Counted from the first letter of the stretch, positions 25,417 through 34,666 are shown. The stretch is 40,563 bases of DNA from Tissierellales bacterium (GCA_025210965.1 JAOAQY010000183.1:1-40563), one strand, 5' to 3'. The notes: generated by a model not told the origin, from the letters alone. Numbers and translations are program-made.

Positions 25417-27546
25417 TTATGAAAGCTCTGCTGGATTAATAATTAGCGCAACTTCACCATTACCAAGAATAGTTGCTCCACTTACCAATTTAGAACGCTT
25501 CAACTCCGCTTTCAATGTTTTAATTACTATTTCCTGTTGTCCAATTAAAGAATCAACTACAACCCCAACTGTTTTATTACCTTTCTTAGCCATAACAACT
25601 GTAAGTTCCTCAGTTTCTTCCATAGCATCTGGTACTTCTAGCAACTCGCACAATCTGTAAATAGGAATAGTTTTATTTCTAAATACAACAACATCTTTTC
25701 CTGTAACTTGATGAATTGTTGATTTTTCTATAGTTTCAACACTTTCTACCGTATCAAGTGGCATAGCATAAATTTCGCTTCCTGATCTCATCATTAGCGC
25801 TTGCACTATGGCTAGTGTAAGAGGTAATCTGATAGTAAACACCGAACCCTTTCCAAGTTCAGTTTTAACACTCACATTTCCGCCTAAACTCTCAATAGTA
25901 GTTTTTACAACATCTAAGCCAACACCTCTTCCAGATAAATCCGAAAGCTGCTGTGCTGTTGAAAAACCAGCTCTAAATAGCAAATCAACCGCTTCATCAT
26001 CATTCATTTCTTGAGCTTCATGTTCAGTAATAAGACCCTTATCTATGGCTTTTTGCTTTACTTTTTCAACATTTATTCCGCCACCATCATCGGAGCACTC
26101 TATAAATACAGAATTTCCCTCTTGATATGCATGCATCTCTAGAGTACCCATATCACTCTTTCCTGCAGCTGCACGCTCTTCTGGCATTTCTAATCCATGA
26201 TCTAATGAATTTCTAACGATATGCAATAGTGGATCACCGATTTCATCAATAATAGTTCTGTCAAGTTCAGTCTCTTCACCACTTGTTATAAACTTAACCT
26301 GTTTTCCAAGTTTCTTAGAGGTATCTCTTACCATTCTAGGGAATCTACTAAATGTTTTCTCTATAGGTACCATACGCACATTCATAACACTATTGTGAAG
26401 ACTTGTAGTTATTCGCTCTAGATATTCAACAGAATCACGCAAGCCACTAACATTTTCAATAACAGTAATATCATGTAATCTAGTCTTTATTATAATAAGC
26501 TCACTAACTAAATTCATTAAATTATCTAATTTATTTATATCAACTCTAACTGTCTTATTAATTGCCCCAGTTTTTTTCTTTGTATCAGCTTTTTTTGATT
26601 CTGGCTTTGCTTTTTTCGCTTCCGCTACTTTTTGAGCTTTAACTTCCTCTTTAATTTCTACAGTTTCTTGAATCAATTCCTGCTCTTTAGGTTCTTCAGC
26701 AATTTCTACCTGTTCTTGTTCATCAGCTTCCTCGCTTGAAACATCCATAGACATATCGCCTAAATCTTTATCATCTATAAGTTTTACAGAGACACTGCTG
26801 ATTTCAACTATTTCGCCTACTTTTTTAGCAATTTCATCTATATCATGTTCTGTCACAAATAAAACGTAAAATTCATCACCATAATCATTATTCTCTATTT
26901 CTTCCGCTGATGGTAATGATTTAACTATATCAGATTCAAATGTTTCTTCAATTTCTTTAAAGACCATATATGCTCTTACAGCTTTCATTACACAGCCTTC
27001 TTCAACTACCACTTTCATTTGGCAAGCTTTTAATCCCTGATCTATAGCCTTAAACAAAGCAGCCTTAGTGTAGTTATCTAATTCAATTCCACCGTCCGAT
27101 TCTTCATCAGATTCATCGTCAACTTCAGCATTGTCATTGTCATCATCACTACTCTCAACATCTCTACCCTCTTGGATTGCAAGAAGTTTTTCAACTAGCT
27201 CGTCTACAAACACTTCCCCTTCTTCTTGGATAGACTCTATATTGTCAACAATTGACTCTAATACATCTAGACATTCAAATATGGAATCAATAATAGACTC
27301 GGTTGCCTCTAGCTTTCCATTTCTGATCAAATCTAAAACATTCTCCATTTTATGAGTTACACTCGACATTTTCGAAAAACCCATAGTACCAGCCATACCT
27401 TTTAATGTATGGGCCGAACGGAAAATTTCGTTAATAATATCCTTATCATCTCGACTTTTTTCCAATAATAGCACATTTTCATTCAACGATTGCAAATGCT
27501 CATGCGATTCATCCAAAAATACGCCCAAATATTCGTTATTATCCAA
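25417..27546 (-). CDS. cheA: Chemotaxis histidine kinase CheA
   Basis: 709 residues. Domains: P1 HPt about 1-125 with phospho-acceptor H46 in SAHTLKGMAGTMG; P2 response-regulator docking about 160-270; acidic/lysine-rich linker about 275-335; P3 dimerisation from VRVDINKLDNLMNLVSEL; P4 ATPase with HIVRNSLDHGLE, CSDDGGGIN and SGRGVGLDVVK; P5 CheW-like to the end. The start is a TTG at 27546 with GGAGGGG 6 bases upstream; no ATG nearby fits. Operon partner is cheW only; no receptor, CheY, CheC or CheD is adjacent. Complete. Confidence 0.95.
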   Translation of the reverse strand: MDNNEYLGVFLDESHEHLQSLNENVLLLEKSRDDKDIINEIFRSAHTLKGMAGTMGFSKMSSVTHKMENVLDLIRNGKLEATESIIDSIFECLDVLESIVDNIESIQEEGEVFVDELVEKLLAIQEGRDVESSDDDNDNAEVDDESDEESDGGIELDNYTKAALFKAIDQGLKACQMKVVVEEGCVMKAVRAYMVFKEIEETFESDIVKSLPSAEEIENNDYGDEFYVLFVTEHDIDEIAKKVGEIVEISSVSVKLIDDKDLGDMSMDVSSEEADEQEQVEIAEEPKEQELIQETVEIKEEVKAQKVAEAKKAKPESKKADTKKKTGAINKTVRVDINKLDNLMNLVSELIIIKTRLHDITVIENVSGLRDSVEYLERITTSLHNSVMNVRMVPIEKTFSRFPRMVRDTSKKLGKQVKFITSGEETELDRTIIDEIGDPLLHIVRNSLDHGLEMPEERAAAGKSDMGTLEMHAYQEGNSVFIECSDDGGGINVEKVKQKAIDKGLITEHEAQEMNDDEAVDLLFRAGFSTAQQLSDLSGRGVGLDVVKTTIESLGGNVSVKTELGKGSVFTIRLPLTLAIVQALMMRSGSEIYAMPLDTVESVETIEKSTIHQVTGKDVVVFRNKTIPIYRLCELLEVPDAMEETEELTVVMAKKGNKTVGVVVDSLIGQQEIVIKTLKAELKRSKLVSGATILGNGEVALIINPAELS

Positions 27547-27592
27547 TCTGCTCCCCTCCTACTTATAGAGAATCTTATTATTCTCCATTCAT

Positions 27593-27631
27593 CTCACTTT
27601 TATTATACCCAAAAACTATTCATTATGACAA
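27593..27631 (-). promoter_or_regulatory. Promoter of cheA-cheW, with element shared with cheR
   Basis: Minus strand: TTGTCA (27626-27631), 18-base spacer, TATAAT (27602-27607). The 20 bases at 27593-27612 match, apart from a two-base gap, 17140-17161 upstream of cheR. The remaining gap to 27740 shows no gene. Confidence 0.65.
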
Positions 27632-27740
27632 TTCTTTCTGGAATATATTTAAATATAAACCTATTTTTATTTCTTCAAGTCTAAACACTCACTCCTAAAA
27701 TTATCGACAATATATCCAAATACCTTTACCATTATTTTGC

Positions 27741-27771
27741 AAAAAAATTCCGTATAAACATACGGAATTTT
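27741..27771 (-). terminator. Terminator after nrdG
   Basis: Perfect 11-bp stem (27744-27754 with 27761-27771), 6-base loop, and a run of seven Ts on the minus strand after the stem. Confidence 0.9.
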
Positions 27772-27787
27772 AAACTATAATTCTTTC

Positions 27788-28468
27788 CTATCTAATTTTA
27801 AAATAATCAAATCTTTTAGTAAATAATGTTTCCAAACTCTTTAAGTGTTCATCATTCACACAATTTAGATTTCCTTTACCAGCTAAAACCTGATCTCCAT
27901 CTCTAAATTTTTGTAAATAAAATTTCTTAGCACCATTGATTATATCAATACATTCTTCAAAATCATGATCATTTAAGAGCTCTTCTGTAATAGTAGTTCT
28001 AAATTCATAATCAGGGGCTGTTTTAATAATCAAATCGGCAGATTCTTTTATTCTTTCAAACATTTCTACATCTTTTGAAAAATCTAAGTAAACACTAGCA
28101 GGCCCTTTTAAATCCATCGCCACATAGTCAACCAATTCATCTTGAATAATCTGTCTCAGCATTTTAGGATTCGAACCATTTGTATCTAGTTTTACCTTAA
28201 ATCCCTCTTGCTTTAATTTTCTCAAAAATTCAATTAAGTCACTATGCAATGTAGGCTCTCCTCCAGAAATCACTATAGCGTCTATATTTTTTTGCCTCGA
28301 TTTAAGCCACTGAATCCAATCTTTATCTTCCAATTCATAATTTTGGTTTAGTAGCTCAGAATTATGACAATAAGGACATCTAAAATTACATCCTGAAGTA
28401 AATAGCACTGTAGCTAGTTCGCCTGGATAATCAATAAATGAAGTCTTCTGAATACCAGCTATTTTCAT
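27788..28468 (-). CDS. nrdG: Anaerobic ribonucleotide reductase activating protein (radical SAM)
   Basis: 226 residues. Uses a 4Fe-4S cluster and S-adenosylmethionine to form the glycyl radical on NrdD. Radical SAM cysteines C27-x3-C31-x2-C34 (CNFRCPYC), SGGEPTLH for SAM contact and KLDTNGSNP are present. This is the longer form with a full radical SAM core, common in clostridia. It starts 2 bases after nrdD and ends at a terminator. Confidence 0.93.
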   Translation of the reverse strand: MKIAGIQKTSFIDYPGELATVLFTSGCNFRCPYCHNSELLNQNYELEDKDWIQWLKSRQKNIDAIVISGGEPTLHSDLIEFLRKLKQEGFKVKLDTNGSNPKMLRQIIQDELVDYVAMDLKGPASVYLDFSKDVEMFERIKESADLIIKTAPDYEFRTTITEELLNDHDFEECIDIINGAKKFYLQKFRDGDQVLAGKGNLNCVNDEHLKSLETLFTKRFDYFKIR

Positions 28469-28470
28469 TT

Positions 28471-30591
28471 TTAGATCACTTCTTTTTTCTCTATTTTTTC
28501 ACTAGTCAAACTTTTATCCGCTTCAAACGCCTTTCGCTCACTATATTCTTGCTTTTTACCTTTGTTCCATGCTTGAACCGGACGATGGAAGCCAACTACT
28601 CTAGTCCAAACCTCTGTGTCTTTTCCGCACTCAGGACAAGTCCATTGCTCTCCCTTCAAGTAACCATGTTCCATGCATATGCTATATGTTGGTGTAATAG
28701 TTAAATAAGGTATCTCATAATTTTCAAATGATTTCTTTATTAATTGCTTAACGACCTCTACATCTTCAATCTCTTCACCGATAAATCCATGAAATACTGT
28801 TCCACCAGTGTACTTTGATTGCAACCCTTCTTGTAAATCTAATGCTTCGAATAAATCAGCTGTGTGTCCTACTGGTAATTGAGTAGAATTTGTATAGTAC
28901 GGTTCATTGTCACCGGCAGTTATTATTCTAGGTAACATTTTAACATCCAGTCTAGCAAATCTATATGATGCCCCTTCTGCTGGCGCTGCTTCTAAATTCC
29001 ATAAATTGCCTGTTTCTTCTTGGAATATTGCTATAACTTTGTTCATGAAGTCCATAATTTCAACAGCAAATTCATGTCCCTCTTCAGTTGTTATATCTTC
29101 CCCTAAAAGGTTAAGACATGCCTCATTCATACCATTTAATCCAATAGTACTAAAATGATTCTTAAAGTACCCGCCTTGCATGTCTTTTACACCTCTCAAA
29201 TAGTGTTTAGAATAAGGATATAGTCCCTTCTCCATATACGCTTCAAGATATTCTCTCTTCAATTCACATATGTCTCTAGCTGTTTCCATAAGCATTCTAA
29301 CTCTACGTTTAAAATCTTGAATATCCTTAGCTTGGTATCCTATCCTAGCCATATTCAATGTAACTACATTTATTGACCCAGTAAGTGGATTTGCACCAAA
29401 TAATCCTCCGCCCCTTTTTCTAAGCTCTCTATTATCAAGTCTCAATCTACAACACATACTTCTTACATCTTCTGGTTTCATATCACTATTTAAGAAATTA
29501 GCAAAATAAGGAGTACCAAACTTTCTAGTCATATCCATTATATTGTTAACCGTATCTGAATCCCATGGGAAGTCTTCAGTAATATTTACAGTTGGAATAG
29601 GAAAACTAAAACTACGTCCAGCTCCATCACCTTCCATCATGACTTCGCAAAATGCCTTATTGAAAAGATCCATTTCTTTTTGGAAATCTCCATATACCTT
29701 ATCTTGAATTTGACCGCCTATTATAACATTGTGTTTCTTAAGCATTGGATGTGGTGATATATCTAGTGTTACATTTGTAAATGGAGTTTGGAATCCAACC
29801 CTTGTAGGTACATTTAAATTATAAATAAACGATCTAACAACTTTTTTAACTTGACCATAATCTAAGTTATCATAGTATATAAATGGAGCTGCATAAGTGT
29901 CTAATGAACTAACAGCTTGAGCTCCTGCTGCTTCTCCCTGTAAAGTATACAGCCAATTTACTAATTGACCTAAAAATGTCTGTAAATGTTTCGCTGGAGT
30001 TGATTGAATTTTACCAGTTACACCAGTAAATCCTTCCAATAACAATGTCTCCAGATCCCATCCACAACAATACGGTGCCAATAAACCTAAATCATGTATG
30101 TGTAAATCACCATTTATGTGATATCTTCTCATCTCTCTTGGATAAATCTTGTTAAGCCAATATTTTTTTGTCATCTCTTCTACTATATGGTTATTAAGTC
30201 CCTGTAGACTATAACCCATATTTGAGTTCTCATTAATTTTCCAATCTTTTAATGATATATACTCATCTATCAAATTTTCTGCATCTATAAATAAATTATT
30301 GTGATCTCTTAGTGCATTTCTACGATCTCTATAAAGAATATATGCCTTCGCCGTCTTTGCATGACCTTCTTCTATCAAAACCTTCTCTACTACATCTTGT
30401 ACATCTTCAACTGTTGGAATACCCACTCCATATGCTTCATCTACTATATTAGCCACCATATGTCCTAATCTCGATGCTTCAATTTTATCGTTGCCACCAA
30501 CTGCTTTTGCTGCTGCAAAAATAGCATCTTCTATTTTCTTCATGCAAAAATCTACAATATCGCCATTTCTCTTTTGTATTCTTCTTATCAT
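28471..30591 (-). CDS. nrdD: Anaerobic ribonucleoside-triphosphate reductase (class III)
   Basis: 706 residues. Makes dNTPs from NTPs without oxygen by glycyl radical chemistry. An ATP-cone allosteric domain spans about 1-95 (IRRIQKRNGDIVDFCMKKIEDAI). The barrel has DLHIHDLG-type NGDLHIHDLGLLAPYC. The C-terminus has a probable zinc site (C639-x2-H642 and C652-x2-C655) and RVVGF with the predicted radical glycine G667, then RPVQAWNKGKKQE. Full length. The ATG has a GGAGG site. A NrdR-like box lies 18-33 bases upstream of the start codon. Confidence 0.95.
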   Translation of the reverse strand: MIRRIQKRNGDIVDFCMKKIEDAIFAAAKAVGGNDKIEASRLGHMVANIVDEAYGVGIPTVEDVQDVVEKVLIEEGHAKTAKAYILYRDRRNALRDHNNLFIDAENLIDEYISLKDWKINENSNMGYSLQGLNNHIVEEMTKKYWLNKIYPREMRRYHINGDLHIHDLGLLAPYCCGWDLETLLLEGFTGVTGKIQSTPAKHLQTFLGQLVNWLYTLQGEAAGAQAVSSLDTYAAPFIYYDNLDYGQVKKVVRSFIYNLNVPTRVGFQTPFTNVTLDISPHPMLKKHNVIIGGQIQDKVYGDFQKEMDLFNKAFCEVMMEGDGAGRSFSFPIPTVNITEDFPWDSDTVNNIMDMTRKFGTPYFANFLNSDMKPEDVRSMCCRLRLDNRELRKRGGGLFGANPLTGSINVVTLNMARIGYQAKDIQDFKRRVRMLMETARDICELKREYLEAYMEKGLYPYSKHYLRGVKDMQGGYFKNHFSTIGLNGMNEACLNLLGEDITTEEGHEFAVEIMDFMNKVIAIFQEETGNLWNLEAAPAEGASYRFARLDVKMLPRIITAGDNEPYYTNSTQLPVGHTADLFEALDLQEGLQSKYTGGTVFHGFIGEEIEDVEVVKQLIKKSFENYEIPYLTITPTYSICMEHGYLKGEQWTCPECGKDTEVWTRVVGFHRPVQAWNKGKKQEYSERKAFEADKSLTSEKIEKKEVI

Positions 30592-30608
30592 GCTTCGGCC
30601 TCCTCTAT

Positions 30609-30624
30609 ATACTATATCTTGTGT
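30609..30624 (-). promoter_or_regulatory. NrdR-like operator upstream of nrdD
   Basis: The 16 bases read ATACTATATCTTGTGT on the plus strand, matching 14 of 16 positions of the known NrdR box pattern acaCwAtATaTwGtGt. Only one copy is clear; NrdR boxes are usually paired, and I found no second good copy at the usual spacing. Confidence 0.6.
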
Positions 30625-30636
30625 TTTACTTTATCC

Positions 30637-30665
30637 ATTTTAATAAATAACCCCTAGATTTACAA
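30637..30665 (-). promoter_or_regulatory. Possible nrdDG promoter
   Basis: Minus strand: TTGTAA (30660-30665), 17-base spacer, TAAAAT (30637-30642). The NrdR-like box would then lie just downstream of the start point. An alternative -10 (TATAGT, 30611-30616) inside the box has no good -35. Confidence 0.45.
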
Positions 30666-30697
30666 GTCATTTTATTCCATATTTCGCACTGACACAC

Positions 30698-30734
30698 AAA
30701 AAAAATAACGAAACCCACTCAATAAGTAGGTTTC
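30698..30734 (-). terminator. Terminator after the corrinoid transporter ATPase gene
   Basis: Nine-pair stem with one mismatch (30710-30718 with 30726-30734), then a run of eight or more Ts on the minus strand. Confidence 0.8.
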
Positions 30735-30774
30735 ATTTTTTCAAAAAAATTTCTTTCAAAGTGTGTTCTTTTTT

Positions 30775-31965
30775 TTAATACAAATCTTTTAACTTCTTAT
30801 AAAATGCATCCAAATTTGTAAGTTCTAAATTCGCATATTTTCTTAATATAGTTCTATCCTGACAAAAACTTATAATCTTTTTATTTTGATTGACTGCTGC
30901 TCTTAGCAATTCTTCATTTTTTTTATAATTGCCTTTAAAAGGCACACCAGTATCAATAACTACTTTTGCATTTTTAACTAAATCCATTGCTTCTGACAAT
31001 TTATTATTACTTATAGGCATAAATAGTTCCTCTTCAACAACTTTAAAACCAATTGATTTAGCTATAATTGCATCAATGTCTTCTTCATTCAAGACCCCTG
31101 TAATTACTGAATAACCAATTTTATTTAGCATCCTGTAAATATCAGCTGCATACCCACCACCGCCAATTACAAATATATCTTGCATATCTTCATTTGCCAA
31201 TACTGTTTTCCACTCCAATGTTCCAAGTGTTTTATTGTATGTAGCTTTTTCTATATCAAAAATATAATCAACTGCATGTTCGTTTACAAGTGCCTCCGGT
31301 GTTCCATAGCCAATTACCGCCCTGTCTTTTACAAACAAAACATAATCACTGTTTTTTAATGCTAAATCAATATCATGAAGTGATGCTATTACTGTTATAT
31401 TTTTTTTCTTACAAAGTCTTCTTATAATCGTCAGTACTTCTATTTTATGTTTAATGTCTAAATGAATAGTCGGTTCATCCATTATTATAATTTCTGTATC
31501 TTGCGCTAAGGCTCTCGCAATCATAACTTTTTGCTTTTCACCATCACTCAATTCTGAAAAGAGTCTTTCAGATAGCTCTATCGCTCCAACTAATTCCAAA
31601 GATTCTCTTATTATATTGTGGTCTTTATCATCTAAATTTCCCAAAAAACTAGTATGAGGATACCTTCCTAATGCAACTAAATCGTAAACTGTACAAAGAT
31701 TGTTTTGTGGTCTTTCTGTCAACACTAACGATATCTTCTTTGCATAATCTCTTTCACTATATGACTCTATATTTTTACCATCTAATTCTACATGCCCTTC
31801 TATTTTAGGGAGCATTCTAGCTAATGTTTTTATCAATGTAGTTTTTCCTGATCCATTTGAACCCATTATCGATACCAAATTACCTCTATCTACATCCATG
31901 CTAAATGCATTAATGACCTTCTCCTCGCCATATCCAACTACTAGCTCTTTAATACTTATCAACAT
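30775..31965 (-). CDS. btuD: ABC transporter ATPase, corrinoid/iron-chelate type, with extra C-terminal domain
   Basis: 396 residues, about 140 longer than the usual 255. ATPase domain 1-255: Walker A GSNGSGKT (35-42), signature LSDGE (139-143, in place of LSGGQ), Walker B IIIMDEP with E164, and H198 in the switch loop. Residues about 258-396 form a second domain: IFVIGGGGYAADIYRML (264-280) looks like a Rossmann nucleotide-binding loop, and VVIDTGVPFKGNYKKNEELL and KIISFCQD follow. I do not recognise it; it is not CbiZ. The start ATG overlaps the permease stop (TAATG). The cobalamin riboswitch upstream of the operon supports corrinoid import; the symbol rests on that. Confidence 0.85.
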   Translation of the reverse strand: MLISIKELVVGYGEEKVINAFSMDVDRGNLVSIMGSNGSGKTTLIKTLARMLPKIEGHVELDGKNIESYSERDYAKKISLVLTERPQNNLCTVYDLVALGRYPHTSFLGNLDDKDHNIIRESLELVGAIELSERLFSELSDGEKQKVMIARALAQDTEIIIMDEPTIHLDIKHKIEVLTIIRRLCKKKNITVIASLHDIDLALKNSDYVLFVKDRAVIGYGTPEALVNEHAVDYIFDIEKATYNKTLGTLEWKTVLANEDMQDIFVIGGGGYAADIYRMLNKIGYSVITGVLNEEDIDAIIAKSIGFKVVEEELFMPISNNKLSEAMDLVKNAKVVIDTGVPFKGNYKKNEELLRAAVNQNKKIISFCQDRTILRKYANLELTNLDAFYKKLKDLY

Positions 31966-32978
31966 TATACAAGAGACCTCCTTTTCAATATCAAATATAT
32001 CACTATAGGCGCTCCTATAACGGCTGTCATAGCACTGAGTGGGATCTCTGCAGGGGCTAATAATACCCTAGACATCATGTCGCAAAAAATAGAAATAATA
32101 GCCCCTAAAAACAATACTCCTGGTATTAACACTCTATTGTTCGATGTTCGAAATACAAGGCGTGTAATATGAGGTACAGCTAATCCAATGAATGAAATTG
32201 GTCCTGTAAAAGCTGTAATAATTGCAGTTATAAGACTCGATATAAGTATTATTATTCCTCGTATTCTCTTTATATTTACTCCCATACTTCTAGCATAATT
32301 CTCACCTAATACAAAAGCATTTAATGGTTTTGCTAATAATATCACAATCACTATCAGCGGACTCAAAATTTTTAACAATACAAAAATCTTTTCCCAGGAC
32401 ATACCACTATAACTTCCCATAGTCCAAATAACATATCCGTGTAATGCCTCTTTTTCTGCAAAAGCTACTAGACTGCTTGTTATAGCGCTTGTTATGTATC
32501 CCATCATGAGACCTATTACCAAAAGCGATAGACTATTCTGAATTTTGTTTGAAACCAAAAGCACCACAATCATAACAATCATCGCTCCAACAAAAGCTAT
32601 TCCAACCTGTATCGGTGATGATATTTTCTCAAATCCAAATTTTATTCCGCCAAGTATCAGCAAAGCCATAGCTAGAGATGCTCCTGAGGATATACCTAAT
32701 ATATAAGAATCTACCAATGGATTCTTAAACAAAATTTGTAACAATATACCTGCTGTTGCCAAACCTGCTCCGCAAATAAGCGCTCCAAAAACCCTAGGTA
32801 ATCTAATTTTCCAAATAATTGATGAAAAATCACTACTCCCATTACCAGTATTTATCAATGTATCTACAACATCTTTAAACGGTATTTTCACTGCTCCAAA
32901 CATAATACCAGCTAAAAAACTTATAATTAATATAAATGCCAAAAAAACAAATAGTAAGAATGTATTTCTGTTTTTCAT
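31965..32978 (-). CDS. btuC: ABC transporter permease, FecCD/BtuC family
   Basis: 337 residues from the ATG at 32978, with GGGGGAGAG before it; a longer frame upstream would cross the intergenic hairpin. About ten membrane helices. Seen: WKIRLPRVFGALICGAGLATAG, GISSGASLAMA, and near the C-terminus GLAVPHITRLVF, the conserved loop that contacts the ATPase. Moves the chelate or corrinoid through the membrane with the ATPase. Substrate inferred from the riboswitch. Confidence 0.93.
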   Translation of the reverse strand: MKNRNTFLLFVFLAFILIISFLAGIMFGAVKIPFKDVVDTLINTGNGSSDFSSIIWKIRLPRVFGALICGAGLATAGILLQILFKNPLVDSYILGISSGASLAMALLILGGIKFGFEKISSPIQVGIAFVGAMIVMIVVLLVSNKIQNSLSLLVIGLMMGYITSAITSSLVAFAEKEALHGYVIWTMGSYSGMSWEKIFVLLKILSPLIVIVILLAKPLNAFVLGENYARSMGVNIKRIRGIIILISSLITAIITAFTGPISFIGLAVPHITRLVFRTSNNRVLIPGVLFLGAIISIFCDMMSRVLLAPAEIPLSAMTAVIGAPIVIYLILKRRSLV

Positions 32979-33005
32979 GCTCTCTCCCCCTAAATATAAA
33001 AATAG

Positions 33006-33029
33006 AAAAGAGCGCAAAAGCGCTCTTTT
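33006..33029 (-). terminator. Intra-operon hairpin between binding-protein and permease genes
   Basis: Perfect 10-bp stem (33006-33015 with 33020-33029), AAAA loop, followed on the minus strand by CTATTTTTAT. Likely a partial terminator or 3' stabiliser that gives more binding protein than permease. Confidence 0.7.
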
Positions 33030-33036
33030 AAAGATG

Positions 33037-34479
33037 CTATTTCTTCATTTTTACAAAATGATTAATATCCTGTGTTTCAAATAATTCCGGATAGAACATC
33101 ATAGCCAAATCTTCTATATAATCATAAGTGTGAGCTAAATCTTGATAAAAATTAGGTGCTTGATACCAAGCATTATTTTCTTTAACAAACTTTGCATTTT
33201 CAAGAAGTGGTGTCTCTTCAACCAGTGATTTAATAGAATCTGGTCCTCCATACTGTGGCATAGAAGATGAAATCATTATTTCCGCATCCTTAAACTTCAA
33301 ATAGTATTCTTCCGCGCTTACATTTTTTTGATCTTTAGTAATAGCTTTTCCTAAATAATCTCCTCCAGCAAGATCAATCATCTCTGCTACATATGATTCT
33401 CCTGGTGCTATATTGTATGTCTTAGAATATGTTGAATACGCTCCCCAAGCAATCTTTTTTCTATTCTCAATTCCATCTATCCTCTGTTTTAAATGCTCAA
33501 GTTTTTCTACTTGTTCATCATAATATTTCATAGCAGCTTTATCTTTATTTAGAAGAGCGCCCCAAAACTTAACCGTCTCTAATCTTCCAAATGCCCTGTT
33601 CTCTTCATAATCGAAGCAGCCAATATATTTATAACCTAGCTCATCATATTTTGCTTTATCATCCCATGCTGATGTCATAAGTATAAGCTCTGGTTTAAGT
33701 AATTCTAACGATTCAAAGTTTATGCTCATACCATTTCCTACATTGGATACCTTGCCTTCCAATATCTTATTTTTCATTTCTTCAATTGTCCATACTTCAG
33801 CTGGATTAGTAACTCCTGTAACAACATCCATAGAACCAAGTGCATTTAACATGGACACTTGAGTTGTAGAACCAGCCATAACATTTTTCATAGGCGTTCT
33901 AATCACCTTCAAATTTTCATAACCATCTGGTATCTGATTGCCATTTGGAACTAGTAAAAATTCCTGTTCTAAAGAATCCTTTATTTTTTTATTACCATTT
34001 CCCAAATATTCGATTTCAAATTTAGTTGCATAATCTAAATCTGCTTTTCCAATAGGCATACTATCATTTATATTTACAGCGCTTTCTTTCTCATTCCATT
34101 TCACATCGCTATCTAAATTTTCTGCTACAAATCTAACTGGAACAAGTGTCGTACCAGACTCGACCTTAGGAGCAATTTCTAAACTTACACTTTCACCATT
34201 TACTAACGCTGTCTTTTTACCTATCTTTAATTCTATATTTTTGCTATCTTCTGCCAATTTTATAGTTTGATTTTCTTGATTCCAACTAACTTCTGCTCCA
34301 AGAGCTTCTGCTATAGCCCTAAGCGGCACTAATGTTCTACCATTTTCAATTTTTGACGAAACTGAAGTCTCTATGTGCTCTCCATTTACAAATAAATTTA
34401 CGACATTAGCTGCAAATACGTGCGTCGACATCAAAAGACTGATAGCAATAACATTCAATCCTAATTTCCATTTTTTCAT
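33037..34479 (-). CDS. btuF: Corrinoid/iron-chelate binding protein with N-terminal copper-amine-oxidase-like domain
   Basis: 480 residues. Signal peptide about 1-24 with a signal peptidase I-type site (VFA-AN) and no lipobox cysteine. Residues about 26-140 contain two copies of the stalk-type domain seen in clostridial surface proteins (VNGEHIET...GRTLVPLRAIAEALGAEVSW and VNGESVSL...GTTLVPVRFVAENL; PF07833 type). Residues about 190-470 are a class III periplasmic binding protein (PF01497 type: GVTNPAEVW, NFESLELLKPELILMTSAWDD, WGAYSTYSKTYNIAPGESYVAEMIDLAGGDYLG). First gene of a riboswitch-controlled operon. How it stays on the cell without lipid is unclear; the stalk domain may hold it in the wall. 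Confidence 0.88.
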   Translation of the reverse strand: MKKWKLGLNVIAISLLMSTHVFAANVVNLFVNGEHIETSVSSKIENGRTLVPLRAIAEALGAEVSWNQENQTIKLAEDSKNIELKIGKKTALVNGESVSLEIAPKVESGTTLVPVRFVAENLDSDVKWNEKESAVNINDSMPIGKADLDYATKFEIEYLGNGNKKIKDSLEQEFLLVPNGNQIPDGYENLKVIRTPMKNVMAGSTTQVSMLNALGSMDVVTGVTNPAEVWTIEEMKNKILEGKVSNVGNGMSINFESLELLKPELILMTSAWDDKAKYDELGYKYIGCFDYEENRAFGRLETVKFWGALLNKDKAAMKYYDEQVEKLEHLKQRIDGIENRKKIAWGAYSTYSKTYNIAPGESYVAEMIDLAGGDYLGKAITKDQKNVSAEEYYLKFKDAEIMISSSMPQYGGPDSIKSLVEETPLLENAKFVKENNAWYQAPNFYQDLAHTYDYIEDLAMMFYPELFETQDINHFVKMKK

Positions 34480-34499
34480 ATTTTACACCTCTTTACTTT

Positions 34500-34660
34500 T
34501 TTTGATGGCATAAAAATACGCAAAGCGTAGTTTTTATCATCCTCGTGATTCTGCGCTTAAATCTGAAATTGGTAGTCTGATTCGTATCTTTTAGATCATT
34601 ACAGTAGCGGGACTATATTGGAATCTCACCAAATTTCCCCAATCTCAAGTTTAAATTTCA
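34500..34660 (-). promoter_or_regulatory. Cobalamin riboswitch
   Basis: Minus-strand RNA with the cobalamin-aptamer core: GGGGAAATTTGGTGAGATTC, then a CAATATAGTCCCGCTACTGT block, then GAATCAGACTACC (B12-box type). A terminator hairpin ends it 30 bases before the binding-protein gene. When corrinoid is bound, transcription should stop. Confidence 0.9.
34512..34535 (-). terminator. Riboswitch expression-platform terminator
   Basis: TACGC/GCGTA stem with AAA/TTT loop, flanked by A5 and T5 tracts; on the minus strand it is followed by TTTTTAT. Confidence 0.75.
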
Positions 34661-34666
34661 TCATCA

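Noticed and set aside
25013-25660. A 215-codon plus-strand frame across cheW and the end of cheA.
   Set aside because: Antisense shadow of two clear chemotaxis genes; no ribosome binding site or domain.
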